Shown here one piece after another: positions 32,881 to 35,664 of a stretch of DNA of 35,664 bases. Source of the DNA: Acidimicrobiia bacterium (lineage in GTDB: Bacteria; Acidobacteriota; Vicinamibacteria; Vicinamibacterales; UBA2999); NCBI GenBank assembly GCA_016871375.1, contig VFYY01000021.1:1-35664 (forward strand), written 5' to 3'. The number at the start of each line of letters is the position of its first letter. Within the stretch, counting starts at the first letter, position 1. The notes beneath the pieces are model-generated. The model was not told the DNA's origin. It saw nothing but the letters and a program-made list of their open reading frames with translations, and ran no database searches. The translations under genes and the position numbers were made by a program.

Positions 32881-32884
32881 GCAC

Positions 32885-33475
32885 GTGGCGCGGGAGCAGA
32901 CCTATCGCGCCGGCTCGTCCATCGAGGACTACTGCCGCGCCTGCAAGACCGACCGCGACCACACGGTGATCGCGGTCGACGCCGACGCCTGGCCCGTCCG
33001 GGTCAAGTGCGACTGGTGCGGCAGCGATCACAACTACCGTGGCGGGCCGAGAATCGGCGCACCCCAGGCGCCCCAAGCGCCCCGAGCACCCGAAGCACCC
33101 CGAGCACCAGAGAGGACGTTCATGCCTCCCCCCTCCGACGATCTCGAATCCGTCCTGCGCCGCATCATCCGCGAGGAATCAGGACTCACGGCCGCCGCGC
33201 CCGCGCCGAAGTGGCGCGGCGGCACGCTGGTGCTGCGGCCCGCCGGCGGCCAGGGTCAGGAGAAGAGCTGGCCGATCGAAACGTTCTTCAACAAGATCGT
33301 GATGGTGCGGAACCGTCTGCGCACGCTCGAGCAGCAGGTGAACGCCTCCGACCTGCCAGACGATGTGAAGCTGAAGCTGCAAGGCTACGTCACCGGGTGC
33401 TACGGATCGCTGACCAGCTTCAACGTGCTGTTCGCCGATGAAGCCGACCAGTTCAAGGGCAGCGGCGGCGATTAG
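32885..33475 (+). CDS. Zinc-ribbon protein with Ala-Pro-rich linker, function unknown
   Basis: The protein has 196 residues with a GTG start at 32885, 4 bp after the kelch stop. The N-terminal 50 residues have two CxxC pairs (C17-R-A-C20 and C42-D-W-C45), a likely zinc ribbon, within a nucleic-acid-type fold (AWPVRVKCDWCGSDHNY). Residues about 57-78 are a repetitive Ala-Pro linker (APQAPQAPRAPEAPRAPE). The C-terminal part (DLESVLRRIIREESGL, then WPIETFFNKIVMVRNRLRTLEQQVN) is helical and unrecognised. No signal peptide is present, so it is cytosolic. The linker is encoded by a tandem GCGCCCCGAGCAC-like DNA repeat that could vary in length. I cannot name a function. Confidence 0.82.
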   Translation: MAREQTYRAGSSIEDYCRACKTDRDHTVIAVDADAWPVRVKCDWCGSDHNYRGGPRIGAPQAPQAPRAPEAPRAPERTFMPPPSDDLESVLRRIIREESGLTAAAPAPKWRGGTLVLRPAGGQGQEKSWPIETFFNKIVMVRNRLRTLEQQVNASDLPDDVKLKLQGYVTGCYGSLTSFNVLFADEADQFKGSGGD

Positions 33476-33812
33476 GCCGTGGCCGGTGTAGGGGCCGACC
33501 TTGAGGTCGGCCCTCTTCCTGTGCGTGCGCTGCGCTTCGGTGGGGATCGACATGACCCTGGGCGGGTCCTGTCGCCGGGTTTCCCCACCCCGTGCTCGGC
33601 GCCACAAGCCTCGTCACGGGAGAGGCGCCTGCGGCGCGGGGCGGGGACGCCCCTCCCGGCGCCACCCGCGCGAGGTCATGTCGCTGAGGCTCGCGTAGCG
33701 GACTACCCCTCGGTCGTAGGGGCCGACTGTAGTCGGCCCTGATGCGCGCCGACCGGCGCTCGGCCTGCCCGCCGAGCACCCGCCCTCGCGATACGATTGG
33801 CGCCGCGAGGGC
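33476..33812. other. 337-bp spacer with two GTAGGGGCCGAC palindromes and a start-codon hairpin
   Basis: No gene was seen. A palindrome GTAGGGGCCGACC...GGTCGGCCCT lies at 33488..33514, 13 nt after the zinc-ribbon stop and followed by CTTCCT, so it is a plausible terminator. A second copy (GTAGGGGCCGACTGTAGTCG) is at 33716..33740. A GC-rich imperfect hairpin lies around 33624..33664. A 9-bp hairpin abuts the next ATG (33782..33812). Confidence 0.7.
33782..33812 (+). promoter_or_regulatory. Hairpin GCCCTCGCG/CGCGAGGGC directly before the MBL hydrolase start
   Basis: Nine-base arms with a 13-nt loop (ATACGATTGGCGC) end on the base before ATG 33813. No Shine-Dalgarno stands apart from the stem. 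The loop holds TACGAT, a possible -10 box. It could be an operator, or an RNA hairpin limiting initiation; two further in-frame ATGs follow within 5 codons. Confidence 0.4.
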
Positions 33813-34697
33813 ATGACAATGCAGATGGGGAACAGACACGGACGCGTCGCGGCGTTGGTCGCGGTCTTCGCCACGATAACGATCGTCGCTGGCGCTCAGA
33901 CCGCGCCGCCGATTCGTTTGTACGTCTTGGATGGCGGCGTGCTCGAATCGGATCCGGGACGCTATCGTCTCAAGCCGAACGAGGTCGTCACGTCCCAGCT
34001 CTCGATCGGGATGTACCTCGTCGTCCATCCGCGCGGCACGCTGATGTGGGACGCCGGCGCGGTGCCGGACAACTGGTGGGTGCCCGACGGCGGCCGTCCC
34101 GTCGTGCGGCAGCTCGTGCTCTCGAACGGACAGGATCGCCAGGTGACGCTGCGCAACACGCTGACCGCGCAGCTGGCCGCGGCGGGGCACAAGCCGGAGA
34201 ACACGACGTATCTGGCGCTGTCGCACTACCACTGGGATCACGTCGCGAACGCGAACTCCTTCGCGCGCGCCACGTGGCTGGTGCGCCAGTCCGAGCGCGA
34301 CGGCCTCTTCCCCAACCCGCAGCCGCAGCCGCCGTATCCGTCCGGCTACGCGTACCTGCAGAACAGCAAGACGACGCTCATCACCGCCGACGAGCACGAC
34401 GTCTTCGGCGACGGCACCGTCGTCATCAAGTCCACGCCCGGCCACACGCCCGGGCATCAGGTGTTGTATCTGAAGCTACCGCGCACCGGCGGCGTCGTGC
34501 TCTCGGGCGACCTGTATCACTATCCCGAGGAGCGCTCGCTCAATCGTCTGCCGACGACCGAGTTCAACGAGCAGCAGACCGCGCGCTCACGCGCGGACCT
34601 CGAGGCGTTCCTGAAGAAGACGGGCGCGCAGCTCTGGATCCAGCACGACCTCACGGCGCACGCAAAGCTGAAGAAGTCGCCGGAGTTCTACGACTGA
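33813..34697 (+). CDS. Exported metallo-beta-lactamase-fold hydrolase (N-acyl-homoserine-lactonase-like family)
   Basis: The protein has 294 residues. The N-terminal hydrophobic stretch (VAALVAVFATITIVAGAQT) is a signal peptide. The metal motif HxHxDH is intact (SHYHWDHVAN, H138-H140-D142-H143). The downstream ligands are present too: STPGHTPGHQ, SGDLYHY and IQHD. Layout and order match the lactonase branch of the superfamily (AiiA-like), but that branch also contains other ester and lactone hydrolases, so quorum quenching is only one possibility. The three start candidates ATG ACA ATG CAG ATG are close together; I keep the first. It is the last plus-strand gene and convergent with the NHL protein. 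Confidence 0.9.
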   Translation: MTMQMGNRHGRVAALVAVFATITIVAGAQTAPPIRLYVLDGGVLESDPGRYRLKPNEVVTSQLSIGMYLVVHPRGTLMWDAGAVPDNWWVPDGGRPVVRQLVLSNGQDRQVTLRNTLTAQLAAAGHKPENTTYLALSHYHWDHVANANSFARATWLVRQSERDGLFPNPQPQPPYPSGYAYLQNSKTTLITADEHDVFGDGTVVIKSTPGHTPGHQVLYLKLPRTGGVVLSGDLYHYPEERSLNRLPTTEFNEQQTARSRADLEAFLKKTGAQLWIQHDLTAHAKLKKSPEFYD

Positions 34698-35115
34698 TCC
34701 CGTAGTCGGCAGTGGGCGGTAGGCAGTAGGCAGCTGTAGGGGCCGACCTGCCTGCCCCGCGAAGCAACAGCGGAGGCGGGGAAGGTCGGCCCCTGCACGA
34801 TCCTTGTGTGGTCCGGCTGAAGCCGGACACTACGTACGCAAGCGTGACGGACGGTGCTCGGGAGGTCCGGCCGTTGAGGCACGCCGACCTTCTGTGTGAC
34901 GCTTGCCCACCGTCGCAAATCGAAGGTGGGAGCCGGCCGGCCGGACGGACGAGCACCGGCCGGCGCGCAAAGTGTGGTCCGGCTAAAGCCGGACACTACG
35001 TACAAAGGAAGGGCCGACCTGCCTGCCCCGCGAAGCACAACGGAGGCGGGGGAAGGTCGGCCCCTACATCTGCCTACTGCCTACTGCTTACTGCCTACTG
35101 CTTACTGCCTACTGC
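34698..35115. repeat. 418-bp spacer made of nested repeats between convergent genes
   Basis: No gene was seen. In order: degenerate TAGGCAG heptamers (34704..34734); a GTAGGGGCCGACCTGCC...GGTCGGCCCCT palindrome with an inner CTGCCCCGCGAAG/GGCGGGG stem (34736..34794); a 32-bp GTCCGGCTGAAGCCGGAC element (34806..34837); a GC-rich segment bounded by GCAAGCGT and ACGCTTGC; a second 32-bp element (34972..35003); a second nested palindrome (35011..35066); and seven CTGCCTA/CTGCTTA heptamers (35070..35118). The outer heptamers are inverted relative to each other, so the spacer is roughly mirror-symmetric. Confidence 0.9.
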
Positions 35116-35664
35116 CTACTTCAACGTGACCTTCTGCACGCGCCAGTTGCCGAGCTCGCCGACGTAGAGCTCGTTCTGCGTGCGGCAGTCGATTGAATTG
35201 ACGGTGCCGAACTCCTTCAGGAGCTTGCCGGCGCGCCCGAACTTGCCGACGATCTTCCCGTCGAGCGTCATCTTCAGGATCTCGCCGTCGTAGTCGAGGT
35301 TGTTCGGCGGGTTGGAGTTCGACACGTACATGAACTGCTGCGCGCCCGGCGTGATGCAGATCGCCCAGGGCGAGCCGACGTTCCGGTACTGCGTCTTGAA
35401 GTTCCCCTCGGTGTCGAACACCTGGATGCGCCGGTTGTCGCGGTCCGCCACGTAGACGGTGTTGGCGCTGTCGATGGCGATGCCGTGCAGGACGCGGAAC
35501 TGGCCGTCGCCGGTGCCGGTCGAGCCCCAGTTCTTGACCCACTTGCCGTTGCGGTCGTACTTCGCCACGCGCGAGTTGCCGTAGCCGTCGGCGACGTAGA
35601 TGTTGCCCTGCAAGTCCCAGGCGACGTCGGTCGGACGGTTGAAGCTCTCGCCCGCGGCGCCGGC
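35116..35664 (-). CDS. NHL-repeat protein (5' end beyond window)
   Basis: The C-terminal 182 codons are present and the frame is open through the right edge (GAAGESFNRPTDVAWDLQGN precedes the track's first Met). NHL-type beta-propeller blades are seen as NIYVADGYGNSRVAKYDRNG, TVYVADRDNRRIQVFDTEGN, QFMYVSNSNP and ELYVGELGNWRVQKV. Bacterial exported proteins of this kind are often annotated 6-bladed propeller or peptidylglycine-lyase-like; no catalytic residues can be judged from this part. The TAG stop lies in a CTGCCTA heptamer array, as with the first TonB receptor. No promoter is visible because the start is outside. Confidence 0.9.
   Translation of the reverse strand, partial: AGAAGESFNRPTDVAWDLQGNIYVADGYGNSRVAKYDRNGKWVKNWGSTGTGDGQFRVLHGIAIDSANTVYVADRDNRRIQVFDTEGNFKTQYRNVGSPWAICITPGAQQFMYVSNSNPPNNLDYDGEILKMTLDGKIVGKFGRAGKLLKEFGTVNSIDCRTQNELYVGELGNWRVQKVTLK

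Noticed and set aside
33453-34457. Minus-strand ORF of 334 residues opposite the MBL hydrolase
   Set aside because: Low-complexity shadow crossing two spacers and repeats; the plus strand has an intact HxHxDH enzyme.
34838-34971. Small RNA or riboswitch in the convergent spacer
   Set aside because: The palindromic GC segment has no promoter or known aptamer pattern; repeat origin explains the pairing.

Overview
The window is high-GC bacterial DNA with almost no synteny to model organisms. Its make-up points to a soil-type Acidobacteriota, probably of the Vicinamibacteria/Luteitalea kind. The indicators are several Oar-like TonB-dependent receptors with an N-terminal carboxypeptidase-regulatory domain, repeated DUF6152 genes, repeated secreted 'PRLPDG...DLSG.W' proteins, and many dispersed intergenic palindromes. 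This assignment comes from gene content, not from a marker gene, and no rRNA or tRNA gene was seen.

Layout. From 1 to about 13.5 kb everything is on the minus strand. It holds four of the five 'PDG' secreted proteins (named here for the PRLPDG motif), four DUF6152 proteins, one intact TonB receptor, an exported VOC protein, an exported methyltransferase-like protein, and a second TonB receptor split by an in-frame amber codon. A small PilZ gene follows on the plus strand (13.6-14.0 kb). From 14.2 to 24.4 kb the minus strand carries a two-subunit molybdenum hydroxylase (IorAB type, no FAD subunit), a 3-hydroxyisobutyrate-dehydrogenase-like oxidoreductase, the fifth PDG and DUF6152 genes, an ABC ATPase, an MFS transporter and a third TonB receptor. 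From 24.6 to 31.9 kb there is a PQQ-propeller/cytochrome c protein, a large membrane spermidine-synthase-like/TPR protein and a secreted hydrolase made of two tandem alpha/beta-hydrolase domains, probably one operon driven by a good sigma70-type promoter. From 31.9 to 34.7 kb the plus strand carries a kelch protein, a zinc-ribbon protein and a metallo-beta-lactamase-fold hydrolase. A truncated NHL-repeat protein enters from the right edge on the minus strand.

How the genes may work together (inference). Nearly every product has a signal peptide or is a membrane protein. Outer-membrane receptors, exported oxidoreductases (Mo hydroxylase, PQQ/cytochrome), exported hydrolases and an MFS transporter of aromatic-acid-symporter appearance suggest uptake and oxidation of an organic substrate, possibly aromatic or heterocyclic. 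The DUF6152/PDG pairs are the undescribed part. All five DUF6152 precursors have an A-x-A cleavage site directly before His-His, and a third His at the same distance in every paralogue, so the mature proteins could carry a copper site of the histidine-brace kind.

The second strong theme is repeats. 7-bp tandem arrays built from several different words, and 'GTAGGG...' palindromes, sit directly after stop codons and in several cases supply the TAG stop itself. Related palindromes have also entered reading frames, in the PQQ protein, the spermidine-synthase-like protein and two PDG signal-peptide junctions, without breaking them.
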